DNA from: Natrialbaceae archaeon Tc-Br11_E2g1
Lineage (GTDB): Archaea; Halobacteriota; Halobacteria; Halobacteriales; Natrialbaceae
Assembly: GCA_001564255.1 (NCBI GenBank)
Contig: LKNC01000022.1
Span: 1-16,761, forward strand
Reading direction: 5' to 3'
Length of the DNA: 16,761 bases
Shown: positions 1-7,590 of the stretch, in pieces
Numbering within the stretch: position 1 is the first letter of the stretch
Layout of the letters: every line of letters begins with the position of its first letter
Notes under the pieces: generated by a model
What the model saw: the letters and a program-made list of their open reading frames with translations, nothing else
Database searches by the model: none
What the model was told of the DNA's origin: nothing
Made by a program: the position numbers and the translations under genes

Positions 1-1900
1 ACTCTTTGGTCGGATACGTCCGTACGGAAAAGTCGACCGTCTCGTCGTCCGTCAGGCCGAGTTCGACGACGGCAGGTGCACCGCCTTCCGGCTGGGCGAT
101 GTCAGTCGAGCCGTCTCCGAGAATAAGGTACTCCTCGCCGATCGACGCGTCCTCCCGGGCGATCTCGAGGGCGACCCGGAGTGGGAACCCGAGGTTCAGG
201 AGGTGGGCCATCGTCTCGCCGACCTCGACGGCGTCCTCGTTGTCGACGTCGGAGATGGTCCCCACGCCACCGAAGGCACCGCGACGAACGAGGGCGAGCC
301 CCTGGTCTGCGGAGCGACAGGCGTTGAGAAAGAACACGCCGACGTCGACGCTCTCGAGGTCTGTCACGTCGAGTTTCCCGTCGGGACACTCGAGGCCGTC
401 GGGTGTCGCGTGGCCGATGTAGTGGACGAAGTCGTAGCCGCCTTCGGTCAACAGCGTCCCGAGGCGCGCCGAGTCGACACCGAACTCCGAGTCGACGTCG
501 AAGGGCAGTTGCTGGCGGTTCCCGTAGACCCCGTCTAACAGGTCGTGTTCGGAGAGCATACGGACGTCGTTACAGACGAGCAGGATTTCGATCGACTCGC
601 TTCGACGATCACGCGAGAGTTGGTTGCGGTAGGCCTCGAGGGTCGCTTTCGAGGCGGCCAGGGGAACGCCGTCGGCGAACCAGGCGTGTTCGATCGATTC
701 GTCGGTGTCAGCGGGCAGTACGTACCGATCGCCCCCGCTCACCCGTGACCCGTCACGCTGGTCCACGCTCGAGCGCGATTGTGCCGCCGAGCGGGCGAGG
801 CGGGCCGTGGTCGTCGCCGGGGGCGACCGCGCGTGTGGCTCACCCCGTGGTTCACGGACGATCCCGAGTTCGTTGACGACGAACGGGAGTACGCGGACGC
901 TCTCGGGGACTGCGGGGACGTGTGCGGTCAGTGGCCACTGGGGAACGTACGGCTCGAGCAGGTCGTACGGAACCTCGAGGTACCGTTCGAGCTGTGCCGG
1001 GAGCGGGTCGTCGTACACCGACGCGAGCTCGAAGGGGAGGTCGGCCTCGAGTCCGGCCCGTTCGTAGAGGTCGTACCGGTAGATCCCCTCGGTCCGGACG
1101 AGACAGTCGAGCAGGAAACAGCGCTTGAGCACCCTCGCCACGTCGTCCTCGAGGGTCGCGTCGTGGCCGAGTCGCCGTTCGAACCGTGGCGTCTCGAGGG
1201 TCGGTTCGCTGCCCAGCTCGACGTTCGCGCCGAGATAGAACGCAAGCGGCGCGACGGTGAACAGTTCCCGGTAGGAGGGGGTGACGGTGATCGTGATCGA
1301 CGAGTCCGGTAGCGAGACGGCCGTGGGCGTCTCGAAGCTCTCGCCGAGTTCGAGCACGGGCGGATGCCCACGGAGGGTCGGCCACGTCCGTTCGGGCGAG
1401 GTCGTCTTCAGCGCCGAGGGGAGAAACGAGATCGCACGGGCGATCGACCCGGGATCGTCGGGCGTCGTAATCGTCCCGGCGGGTCTCTCGTGGTGAGAGC
1501 GTGCACCGAGGGCGACCGTGGTCGCCTCCTCGAACGCCAGCCGACTCGAGCCGATCCCGGTCTCGACTAGCCCGCCCGCGTCGAACCCACAGTAGAGCTG
1601 GATCGGGCCGCTACAGCCGACGAACGTCGTTCCGGCCTCGAGCGCGACCGTCTCCCCGGCCTCGACGCTTCGTTCCCACGTGCCGTCCTCGGCGTGAACG
1701 CTGAGGAAGTGTCGCTGGTCGAAGACGATCTCGTCGGTTTCGATCGTCCAGGCGACGTCCACCGGGAAGCAAAGCCGTTCACCGTCGGTAGGGCGAGGGG
1801 AGACGGGGCCAGCGGTGTGTACGTGCAGGCGTCGCTGCTCGATCGGGTCGTACACCTCGAGACCCGGGGGCTCGGTCGTCGCCTCGAGTTCGATCGCCAT
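1..1900 (-). CDS. CHAT-domain (caspase-like) protein, C-terminus cut by window edge
   Basis: One frame stays open from the ATG at 1900 to the left edge (633 codons, no stop), so the protein is partial. Residues from about 450 onward look like a CHAT/caspase-fold peptidase. A hydrophobic strand carries FVHYIGHA with His493 and His497, and about 30 residues on FFLNACRS carries Cys528, followed by an RRGAFGGVGT turn. This His-Cys dyad arrangement is the CHAT hallmark; His497 and Cys528 are the likely catalytic pair. The first 440 residues are acidic, with no motif, signal peptide or membrane segment that I recognise. They could be a sensor or regulatory part. CHAT proteins elsewhere are proteases in signalling, cell death or defence; the substrate here is unknown. 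The gene has its own promoter-like box and no visible operon partner on its 5' side. The CHAT call is fairly firm, the role is not. Confidence 0.8.
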   Translation of the reverse strand, partial: MAIELEATTEPPGLEVYDPIEQRRLHVHTAGPVSPRPTDGERLCFPVDVAWTIETDEIVFDQRHFLSVHAEDGTWERSVEAGETVALEAGTTFVGCSGPIQLYCGFDAGGLVETGIGSSRLAFEEATTVALGARSHHERPAGTITTPDDPGSIARAISFLPSALKTTSPERTWPTLRGHPPVLELGESFETPTAVSLPDSSITITVTPSYRELFTVAPLAFYLGANVELGSEPTLETPRFERRLGHDATLEDDVARVLKRCFLLDCLVRTEGIYRYDLYERAGLEADLPFELASVYDDPLPAQLERYLEVPYDLLEPYVPQWPLTAHVPAVPESVRVLPFVVNELGIVREPRGEPHARSPPATTTARLARSAAQSRSSVDQRDGSRVSGGDRYVLPADTDESIEHAWFADGVPLAASKATLEAYRNQLSRDRRSESIEILLVCNDVRMLSEHDLLDGVYGNRQQLPFDVDSEFGVDSARLGTLLTEGGYDFVHYIGHATPDGLECPDGKLDVTDLESVDVGVFFLNACRSADQGLALVRRGAFGGVGTISDVDNEDAVEVGETMAHLLNLGFPLRVALEIAREDASIGEEYLILGDGSTDIAQPEGGAPAVVELGLTDDETVDFSVRTYPTKE

Positions 1901-1926
1901 TCAGTACGTTTCGGTTGACTCTCACC

Positions 1927-1942
1927 ATTCAAAAATAACTCG
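1927..1942 (-). promoter_or_regulatory. Putative promoter of the CHAT gene
   Basis: Read on the minus strand, AGTTATTTTTGAA is an AT-rich box in GC-rich surroundings, centred about 34 nt before the ATG at 1900. That is a little farther than for the strictly leaderless genes here and would leave a leader of several nucleotides. Assigned by eye from position and composition only. Confidence 0.4.
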
Positions 1943-1954
1943 GCGGTGACGTGC

Positions 1955-2012
1955 TCTACACAACTGAAGTTGTGGGCCTTCTCCTGTTGTCCCTGTACTC
2001 TCCCTCGCTGGA
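1955..2012. repeat. Perfect palindrome plus tail resembling an IS200/IS605-type end
   Basis: CACAACT-GA-AGTTGTG at 1959-1974 is a perfect 7-bp inverted repeat with a 2-nt centre. It is followed on the plus strand by GGGCCTTCTCC and, farther on, TGTACTCTC. From memory, haloarchaeal IS200/IS605/IS1341-type elements carry a subterminal hairpin with a CTGAAG or CTTCAG centre, followed by a similar GGGCTT...CTCC stretch. No transposase or TnpB is present, so this would be a solo end or small relic. A regulator-binding palindrome upstream of the CHAT promoter is the alternative. Confidence 0.4.
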
Positions 2013-2019
2013 GCTTTAG

Positions 2020-3552
2020 TTATCGGGCGAGAACGAAGTCCGCGGCCCGCTCACCGATCGCAATCGACGGGGCGTTGGTGTTGCCGCTCGTGATTTTCGG
2101 CATGATCGAGGCGTCGGCGACTCGGAGTCCCGAAACGCCGTGGACGCGGAGGCGGTCGTCTACCACGGCGTCATCGCCGTCGCCCATCTTACACGTGCCG
2201 GCTGGGTGATACACCGTGTGTGCGGTGTCGCGGACGTGCGCTTCGATTTCCGCGTCGGTCGTCACCGACTCGCCCGGCCAGAGCTCCTGGCCGCGGAACG
2301 GCGAGAGGGCGTCTGCGTTAGCGATCTCGCGAGCCCGTTTGATCCCCTCCCGCAGAACCGCTAGATCGGGTTCCGCGCTGAGGTACTGTGGATCGATAAC
2401 TGGATCGTCCATCGGATCAGCGGAGGCAAGTGTCACCATGCCCGTACTTTCGGGTCGGACCTGCGTCGAACCGATTGAGAATCCGAGGCCCTCGGGATTT
2501 TCGAAGCCGTGGTCCATGTAGTACACCGGACAGAAGTGGAACTGAAGGTCGGGGGAGGGCTCGGCAGAATCAACGTAGACGTACCCGCCGGCTTCCCCAA
2601 TGTTCGACGTTTCCGCAGGGGGTTGTCCGTCGGTGCGCTCGTAGACGACGAACGTGAACAGGTGGTCCTGGAGATTCTGCCCGACGCCAGGTAGATCGAC
2701 GACAACGTCGATGCCGTGGTCTGCCAAGTGGTCAGCCGGCCCGATCCCCGAACACATGAGCAGTTGCGGCGAGTTATACGCCCCCGCGCTGAGAATCACC
2801 TCCTCGGAGACGTCCGTGCGGTGGGTCTTCCCGTCTTGTTCGTACGTCACGCCGATTACCCGCTCCCCTTCGAACCGAATGCCAGTCACGTGTGCGCGGG
2901 TCTCCACACGGAAATTCGGTCGGTCAAGCACCGGCTTGACGTACGCCGCAGCGCTGCTGCAACGCTCGCCGTTTCGCTGGGTAACGTGGTAGAGCCCGAC
3001 GCCATCCTGGCGGTCTCCGTTGATGTCGGTGTTCCGATCGATTCCGCACTCGGCAGCCGCGTCGATGAACGCCTCCGACGAAGGGTGTGGGTCGGTCAGA
3101 TCCGCGACCTCGAGTGGGCCGTCGGTCCCGTGGTACCGCTCGTCGCCACCGGTACCAGTAAAATTCTCGGCTCGACGATATGTCTCCAGGAGTTCGTCGG
3201 ACGCCCAGCCGTCGTTTCCGAGCGCAGCCCAGTTGTCGTAGTCCCACGGACTCCCTCGGTTGTAGATTTGGGCGTTCAGCGCGCTCGTCCCGCCGAGCGT
3301 CTTACCGCGTGGGTGATACAGCCGCCGGTCGTTCATCTCCGATTGCGGTTCCGTGTAGTACTCCCAGTCGGCCTCACCTTTGAACAACGTCGGGAACAGG
3401 ACCGGTGTGTATATGGCCTCACGCAGTTCCTCGTCGGGCGCACCGGCCTCGAGCAACAGCACCTCGGCCTCGCTCTCGACGAGTCTACGCGTCACTGCAC
3501 AGCCAGCCGATCCTGCACCTACGACAACATAATCCACGGTTGTGTTTGTCAT
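2020..3552 (-). CDS. GMC-family FAD-dependent oxidoreductase (choline/alcohol dehydrogenase-like)
   Basis: A full-length GMC flavoenzyme of 510 aa. The N-terminal FAD-binding loop is GAGSAG (residues 12-17) with an acidic LLLEAG strand end at about 33-37. GMC signature 1 is KTLGGTSALNAQIYNRG (84-100) and signature 2 is GAYNSPQLLMCSGIGP in the middle. The C-terminal catalytic His449 lies in HTVYHPAGTCKMG and pairs with Asn493 in GNTNAP. The 44-residue spacing between them equals that of His466/Asn510 in choline oxidase. Such enzymes oxidise alcohols such as choline using FAD in the cytoplasm. The substrate cannot be read from sequence. Betaine synthesis would fit a halophile, but no betaine aldehyde dehydrogenase gene lies nearby. 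The gene appears monocistronic, with a TATA-like box just upstream of its ATG. Confidence 0.93.
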   Translation of the reverse strand: MTNTTVDYVVVGAGSAGCAVTRRLVESEAEVLLLEAGAPDEELREAIYTPVLFPTLFKGEADWEYYTEPQSEMNDRRLYHPRGKTLGGTSALNAQIYNRGSPWDYDNWAALGNDGWASDELLETYRRAENFTGTGGDERYHGTDGPLEVADLTDPHPSSEAFIDAAAECGIDRNTDINGDRQDGVGLYHVTQRNGERCSSAAAYVKPVLDRPNFRVETRAHVTGIRFEGERVIGVTYEQDGKTHRTDVSEEVILSAGAYNSPQLLMCSGIGPADHLADHGIDVVVDLPGVGQNLQDHLFTFVVYERTDGQPPAETSNIGEAGGYVYVDSAEPSPDLQFHFCPVYYMDHGFENPEGLGFSIGSTQVRPESTGMVTLASADPMDDPVIDPQYLSAEPDLAVLREGIKRAREIANADALSPFRGQELWPGESVTTDAEIEAHVRDTAHTVYHPAGTCKMGDGDDAVVDDRLRVHGVSGLRVADASIMPKITSGNTNAPSIAIGERAADFVLAR

Positions 3553-3569
3553 TGTCTCTCATTTTCGAT

Positions 3570-3585
3570 CGTGAAGGTATAACCT
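3570..3585 (-). promoter_or_regulatory. Putative leaderless promoter of the GMC gene
   Basis: On the minus strand AAAGGTTATACCTTC places a TATA-like TTATAC centred about 25 nt before the ATG at 3552, with no Shine-Dalgarno sequence between. GGTTATACC is itself nearly symmetric, so an overlapping repressor site is possible. Confidence 0.5.
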
Positions 3586-3693
3586 TTTGTATTCCATATG
3601 GATCGTCGATCCGCTCGTTTTCCGTCAGGAACGGCGTGACCGACTCGAAGAACGAATACGAAACGGGAGACCGCGGAGTCTGCCAGTCGTTCC

Positions 3694-3786
3694 CTACATC
3701 TGGAGGCCGTGTTCCTCGCGGAGCGTGGGATCGCGTTCGAGATCGGAGTCGTCGAATCCAGCCAGTGCGTAACCGAACCGCCTCAC
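3694..3786 (-). CDS. Short ORF (30 aa) joined to the flippase stop by a GTGA overlap
   Basis: A GTG codon overlaps the flippase stop (GTGA) and opens a 30-residue frame ending at TAG. The peptide starts VRRFGYALAGFDDSDLE and ends EEHGLQM. Its acidic composition and GC-rich third positions match haloarchaeal coding sequence. I do not recognise it. It may be a genuine coupled small protein, or the tail of a longer gene whose front was lost when the flippase end was created. An alternative is a chance frame in GC-rich DNA; 30 codons is short enough for that. Confidence 0.25.
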   Translation of the reverse strand: MRRFGYALAGFDDSDLERDPTLREEHGLQM

Positions 3787-5303
3787 CGATCGAACGGGCC
3801 GATCGGCAGCCACCTGCTGACACCGGGACCGAACTCCGCGACCATCCGGGCGTCGCTGTCGGTGAAGGCATCGGTGGCGATGAGAGAGAGGGCGTAGGTG
3901 GTGAGGACGACGACGGGGAGCGTGACAACGACGAACAGATCAGAGGGGGCAAAGACGACGACTGGGACGCCCACGAGCGTTGCGGGGAGCCCCGCGAAGA
4001 CGACCTTCCCGAACGCACGCGTGAACGTGTGGATGTCGTCGACGTAGTAGAGTTCGCCGATCGTGAGCACGCCGACGAGAACGAGAGCCGCCGCCGAGCC
4101 GATCGCCGCACCCTCGATACCGAAGACGGGGACGAGGGCGACCGAGACGACGATGTTCACCCCGAAGAGAACCGACGTGTTCACGAAGACGGTCCGCGAG
4201 TAGCCCATCCCCTGAAGCAGGGTGCCGTCTGGGCCGCCGAAGACGACGTTGAACAGGAAGGCACCACAGAGCAAGGCGACGACGGCACTCGCCTCGGCGT
4301 ACTGGGGGGTATAGAGGACAGCGAGGTAGGAGCTCGCGCCCAGAGTGAGGGTGATCGCGATGGGGAGCGTAAAGCCGGCGATCCAGCGGGCGGCGATCCG
4401 GAACCGCTGTTCGACGAGGACCGTGTTCTCCTTTCTCTCGGCGATGAGTGGCTTGAACACCGGCGCGAGCGAACTGAAGATGATCATCAGCGCGGAACCG
4501 AGCATAAAGCCGACCCGGTAGATTCCAACGTCGTCGGAGGCGAGAAAAAAGCCGAGCACGAAGTAGTCGACGTGGCCCATCAGGACGTAGATGACGCTCG
4601 TCATCGCCAGGGGCAGCGAGTAGGTGAACAGGGGCCGAGAGGGGACGGCCTCGAGGTCCGCGGCGACGATCCTCCAGGCCCGGTAGAAAAAGAGGATCGA
4701 GCCGACGGTGATCGCGACCAACAGACCGACGACGTAGCCGCCGATGAGCGCGAGGAGGCCAAAGCCCGCAAGCAAGAACGTGAGGGTGACAGCAAAGCGG
4801 ACGAGCGGCCTGACGAGGTCGCGCATGACCACACGGTATTTCAGTTTCTTGATGCTGTAGTAGGAGGTGAGCAAGACGTTGTAGACGGCGAGCATCGGGA
4901 TCGAGACGCTCAAAAACACCAGCGCGATTACGAGTGAGGGTTCCCCGAAAAGGTCACCGACACGTGAGGCACCGATAGCGAGGGCGACTGCGACGATCGA
5001 GGCGGTCACGAGCACCGTCGCCGTCACCTGAACGATTACGCCCTTGGCCTTGCCATACTCGCCGTCGTCTAGATACTGCGGGACGAAGTAGTCGATCGCC
5101 AGTGGCAGTCCGAGGTTTGCGAACACCTGCGAGAAGAGCACCACCGACGTCGCAAGTACGAACAGCCCATAGACCGACGGGCTGACAAAGCGGGTCATCA
5201 ACATGACGATGGCGAAGCCGAGCACGCCGTTTACGACGTTTCCGACGAACGTGATCGACCCCTGCTTTGCGAGCGTCGAGACCCCGTCGTCGCCCTCGGT
5301 CAT
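3783..5303 (-). CDS. Polysaccharide/oligosaccharide flippase (Wzx/MATE-like, MOP superfamily)
   Basis: A 506-residue polytopic membrane protein that would move lipid-linked glycans across the membrane for surface polysaccharide or N-glycan assembly. It opens with STLAKQGSITFVGNVVNGVL, typical of the first helix of RfbX/Wzx-type flippases. About 12-14 hydrophobic segments follow, with the familiar MTRFVSPSVYGLFVLATSVV, DYFVLGFFLASDDVGIYRVG and LLQGMGYSRTVF regions. I chose the ATG at 5303 over a longer frame to 5387: the extra N-terminus is an arginine-rich shadow of the upstream gene, and the ATG overlaps that gene's TGA (ATGA), implying translational coupling. No glycosyltransferases are adjacent, so the cargo is unknown. 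The haloarchaeal N-glycan flippase AglR belongs to the same broad family, but I cannot equate the two. Confidence 0.9.
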   Translation of the reverse strand: MTEGDDGVSTLAKQGSITFVGNVVNGVLGFAIVMLMTRFVSPSVYGLFVLATSVVLFSQVFANLGLPLAIDYFVPQYLDDGEYGKAKGVIVQVTATVLVTASIVAVALAIGASRVGDLFGEPSLVIALVFLSVSIPMLAVYNVLLTSYYSIKKLKYRVVMRDLVRPLVRFAVTLTFLLAGFGLLALIGGYVVGLLVAITVGSILFFYRAWRIVAADLEAVPSRPLFTYSLPLAMTSVIYVLMGHVDYFVLGFFLASDDVGIYRVGFMLGSALMIIFSSLAPVFKPLIAERKENTVLVEQRFRIAARWIAGFTLPIAITLTLGASSYLAVLYTPQYAEASAVVALLCGAFLFNVVFGGPDGTLLQGMGYSRTVFVNTSVLFGVNIVVSVALVPVFGIEGAAIGSAAALVLVGVLTIGELYYVDDIHTFTRAFGKVVFAGLPATLVGVPVVVFAPSDLFVVVTLPVVVLTTYALSLIATDAFTDSDARMVAEFGPGVSRWLPIGPFDR

Positions 5304-5680
5304 AGCCCGGTCGACGGCTCGAGGTCGTAGTCGTCGACGAGCGCGGCGTCCTCCCCGAACCGCGGGTACTCGACTTCGAAGGCCCACTCCTCGCCGCTCG
5401 TGACGTCCTCGACGTGCTCGATGACGCTGTCGAGCGTCTCGCCGTCCGAATCGAAGAACGTCGCCTCGATCTCGAGGTAGCTCAGTTCCCTGTCGCCTTC
5501 GTTTCTAACGATGCCGTAGACGTAGGCCCGTTCGTCTTCGGTCCCGGGGTCCTCCCGGCCGAGTCCGTCCTCGACGATTACGACGTCTTCCGGGTCGACG
5601 GGCGTTTCCTCGTCGTCTATGCCGTCGAGACAACCGCCCGCGGCGACCACCGTGACGGCGAGAAACGCGCGTCGTCTCAT
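5300..5680 (-). CDS. Small lipoprotein with FxLYD-like domain
   Basis: 126 residues. MRRRAFLAVTVVAAGGCLDG is a signal peptide with twin-arginine character and a lipobox (AAGGC), so the mature protein should be lipid-anchored at Cys18 and face outside. After an acidic linker comes one beta-rich domain with AYVYGIVRNEGDRELSYLEI, then FFDSDGETLDS, like the FxLYD family of cell-surface modules. I start at the ATG at 5680; the frame extends upstream to 5782, but that part lacks a signal peptide and is basic. Its stop overlaps the flippase start by 4 nt, so the two are probably made together. The lipoprotein may therefore act in surface-glycan export or assembly, but that link rests on context alone. 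Confidence 0.8.
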   Translation of the reverse strand: MRRRAFLAVTVVAAGGCLDGIDDEETPVDPEDVVIVEDGLGREDPGTEDERAYVYGIVRNEGDRELSYLEIEATFFDSDGETLDSVIEHVEDVTSGEEWAFEVEYPRFGEDAALVDDYDLEPSTGL

Positions 5681-5701
5681 TCGCCGGTAGTTGGTGCAGG
5701 T

Positions 5702-5716
5702 GGGGCTTGAAGGTTC
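5702..5716 (-). promoter_or_regulatory. Weak putative promoter of the lipoprotein-flippase pair
   Basis: On the minus strand AACCTTCAAGCCC contains a poor TATA-like CTTCAAG about 30 nt before the ATG at 5680. It is the only AT-leaning stretch at the right distance. Confidence 0.25.
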
Positions 5717-5742
5717 TGCCGCCCGTGTCCGATCAACCGACC

Positions 5743-5792
5743 GATATTTCAGCGAACGGTCCTGCGATGCTTTTTTCACCACTGAAAGATAT
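5743..5792 (+). promoter_or_regulatory. thi4 upstream region: T-rich promoter box and imperfect dyad
   Basis: GCTTTTTTCACC (5769-5780) lies about 30 nt before the thi4 ATG, with no Shine-Dalgarno site, fitting leaderless initiation. It is flanked by GATATTTCAG (5743-5752) and CTGAAAGATAT (5782-5792), which are inverted copies apart from one extra base. The arms straddle the box and could bind a regulator. I do not see the conserved cores of a TPP riboswitch here. Confidence 0.35.
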
Positions 5793-5803
5793 TACCTAGT
5801 TGT

Positions 5804-6730
5804 ATGAGCGAATTCGATCAGTTCAGCGACGTCGGCGAGGCGGACGTAACGCGTGCGATCGGCCAGGAGTGGACCGAGGAGTTCATGGACTTCTCCGACA
5901 GCGACGTCATCGTCGTCGGCGGCGGCCCGTCGGGGTTGATGGCCGCCAAAGAGCTCTCAGAACGCGGCGTGAAGACGATGGTCGTCGAGAAGAACAATTA
6001 CTTAGGTGGGGGCTTCTGGCTCGGTGGCTTCCTGATGAACAAAGTGACGGTTCGGGACCCAGCCCAGCAGGTCCTGGAGGACCTCGAGGTCTCCTACAAG
6101 CGATCCCAGGACAGCGAGGGGCTGTTCGTTGCGAACGGGCCCGAGGCCTGCTCGGGGCTGATCAAAGCCGCCTGCGACGCGGGCGCGAAGATACAGAACA
6201 TGACCGAGTTCACGGACATCGTGATCCGCGAGAACCACCGCGTCTCCGGGATCGTGATGAACTGGACGCCCGTCCACGCCCTGCCACGGGAGATCACCTG
6301 CGTCGATCCGATCGCCGTCGAGGCCGACCTGGTGATCGACGCCACCGGCCACGACGCGATGGCAGTGAAGAAACTCGACGAGCGCGGCGTCCTCGACGCA
6401 CCGGGCATCGGCGACGCCGAGGCGAGTGCGACGGGTATGGACGGAACCGGTGACGACCAGTACGGCGCACCCGGCCACGATTCGCCCGGCCACGACTCGA
6501 TGTGGGTCGGCAAAAGCGAGGACGCCGTGGTCGAACACACCGGCCTCGTCCACGACGGTCTCATCGCCACCGGGATGGCCACCGCGACGGCCTACGGCCT
6601 CCCGCGGATGGGCCCGACGTTCGGCGCCATGCTCGTCTCGGGCAAACGCGCCGCCCAGGTCGCCCTAGAGGAACTCGAGGTCGACGCGGCGTCCGTCGAA
6701 CTGACCTCGAGGGCCCCGGCGGACGATTAA
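5804..6730 (+). CDS. thi4: Thi4 thiazole synthase (ADP-thiazole synthase, Cys-type)
   Basis: 308 residues, the usual length for archaeal Thi4. It builds the thiazole half of thiamin from NAD and glycine. The dinucleotide-binding motif [11 protein letters not shown] (35-45) and the acidic [11 protein letters not shown] strand end are clear. [19 protein letters not shown] and ATGHDA are Thi4 landmarks. The decisive residue is Cys166 in REITCVDP. In yeast Thi4 the matching cysteine (Cys205) gives its sulfur to the product and the enzyme dies after one turnover; many methanogen enzymes have His there and use free sulfide. The Haloferax enzyme also keeps the Cys. A run rich in His, Gly and Asp ([13 protein letters not shown], about residues 223-235) lies before the C-terminal [12 protein letters not shown] motif. 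The gene stands alone, divergent from the lipoprotein. Confidence 0.95.
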   Translation: MSEFDQFSDVGEADVTRAIGQEWTEEFMDFSDSDVIVVGGGPSGLMAAKELSERGVKTMVVEKNNYLGGGFWLGGFLMNKVTVRDPAQQVLEDLEVSYKRSQDSEGLFVANGPEACSGLIKAACDAGAKIQNMTEFTDIVIRENHRVSGIVMNWTPVHALPREITCVDPIAVEADLVIDATGHDAMAVKKLDERGVLDAPGIGDAEASATGMDGTGDDQYGAPGHDSPGHDSMWVGKSEDAVVEHTGLVHDGLIATGMATATAYGLPRMGPTFGAMLVSGKRAAQVALEELEVDAASVELTSRAPADD

Positions 6731-6884
6731 CACTGCCGGAGAACCGTCAGTGAACACTCGATCACGTCTCACGGCCCGTCGCCGGCGGTGACGGCCGTTC
6801 GAAACGGAAACACGCCCCGCTGTCGGGCGACACACCACGCCGAGTTGTACGCGAGCGACTGAAAGCTTGGACTGCCACAATCAC

Positions 6885-6899
6885 ACCCGTTTTTACCCG
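6885..6899 (+). promoter_or_regulatory. Putative leaderless promoter of the thioesterase gene
   Basis: CACCCGTTTTTACCC has a T-rich box centred 28 nt before the ATG at 6920. The rest of the 189-nt gap after thi4 (6731-6919) shows no ORF or hairpin worth naming. Confidence 0.45.
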
Positions 6900-6919
6900 G
6901 GCCGCCTTCGGAACCCCAC

Positions 6920-7321
6920 ATGAGCGAGGAGTTCACCGTTTCCGTCCCCGTCCGGTATCGCGACCTGGACACCGAAAACCACGTCAACAACGTCGTCGTC
7001 GGAACCTACCTCGAGGAAGCCCGCACGGCCTACGTCCACGAGGTCATGGGACTTACACTCGAGACCTACAACTTCGTGATCGCCAACCTCGAGATCGACT
7101 TCGGCCGACCGATTACCCTCGAGGACGACCTGACCGTCGCGGTTTCGGTTTCGGAACTCGGCGAGACGAGCGCGACGATGGTCTACGACGTTCGCTCTAT
7201 GGGGGAGACGGTCGCAAGCGGCGAGACGACGCTCGTGTTCGTCGACCCCGAGGAGAAACGGCCCTCGCCGGTTCCGACGGCGATCCGCGAACGGATCCTC
7301 GAGTTCGAAGGCATCGAATAG
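6920..7321 (+). CDS. Hotdog-fold acyl-CoA thioesterase (YbgC/FcbC, 4HBT family)
   Basis: 133 residues, the normal size of a single hotdog domain. The N-terminal motif VRYRDLDTENHVNNVVVGTY is the family signature (R-x-x-D-x-D, then HVNN). Asp17 matches the catalytic aspartate of the 4-hydroxybenzoyl-CoA thioesterase and YbgC enzymes, and the following LEEART lies on the central helix. DFGRPITLEDDLTVAVSVSE forms the next strands. It should hydrolyse acyl-CoA thioesters in the cytoplasm; the acyl chain is unknown. It runs in the same direction as thi4 but 189 nt away with its own box, so it is probably transcribed separately. The family call is firm, the physiological role open. Confidence 0.93.
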   Translation: MSEEFTVSVPVRYRDLDTENHVNNVVVGTYLEEARTAYVHEVMGLTLETYNFVIANLEIDFGRPITLEDDLTVAVSVSELGETSATMVYDVRSMGETVASGETTLVFVDPEEKRPSPVPTAIRERILEFEGIE

Positions 7322-7571
7322 GTCCGGGCCATCGTGATCCACGTTCGGTGGTTCGCGTTCGGAAGTGAGTGCCTAAGAGTCAGGTTCGACATGAGGCGTC
7401 CAGCAACGTCCGTTGCCGAGCCGTCCCACGAGACGTGATCGACTACCTCCGGAACTCCCTCGAACTCGAGAGGCGTCGAGATCGAAGTTTCCTCAGAAAC
7501 GCTGTGCCACGGTCGTCGTCGCTGCGTGTTCCTGATCGCAGTAGAGAGCGCAGCGGCCTCGCCGGGATTGA

Positions 7572-7590
7572 GCAAACCCTTCGGGTTTGC
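7572..7590. repeat. Perfect hairpin GCAAACCC-TTC-GGGTTTGC
   Basis: Eight-base-pair perfect inverted repeat with a 3-nt loop, directly after a short partial copy of the tRNA 3' end. There is no T-tract on either side, so it is not a classic terminator. The hairpin may belong to the decayed element around it. Confidence 0.5.

Noticed and set aside
3405..4937. 510-codon plus-strand frame opposite the GMC and flippase genes
   Set aside because: Arginine/aspartate/glutamate-rich translation typical of the opposite strand of a hydrophobic membrane-protein gene.
5681..5803. TPP riboswitch before thi4
   Set aside because: I could not find the conserved TPP-box cores, and the space before the ATG is too short after the likely promoter box.
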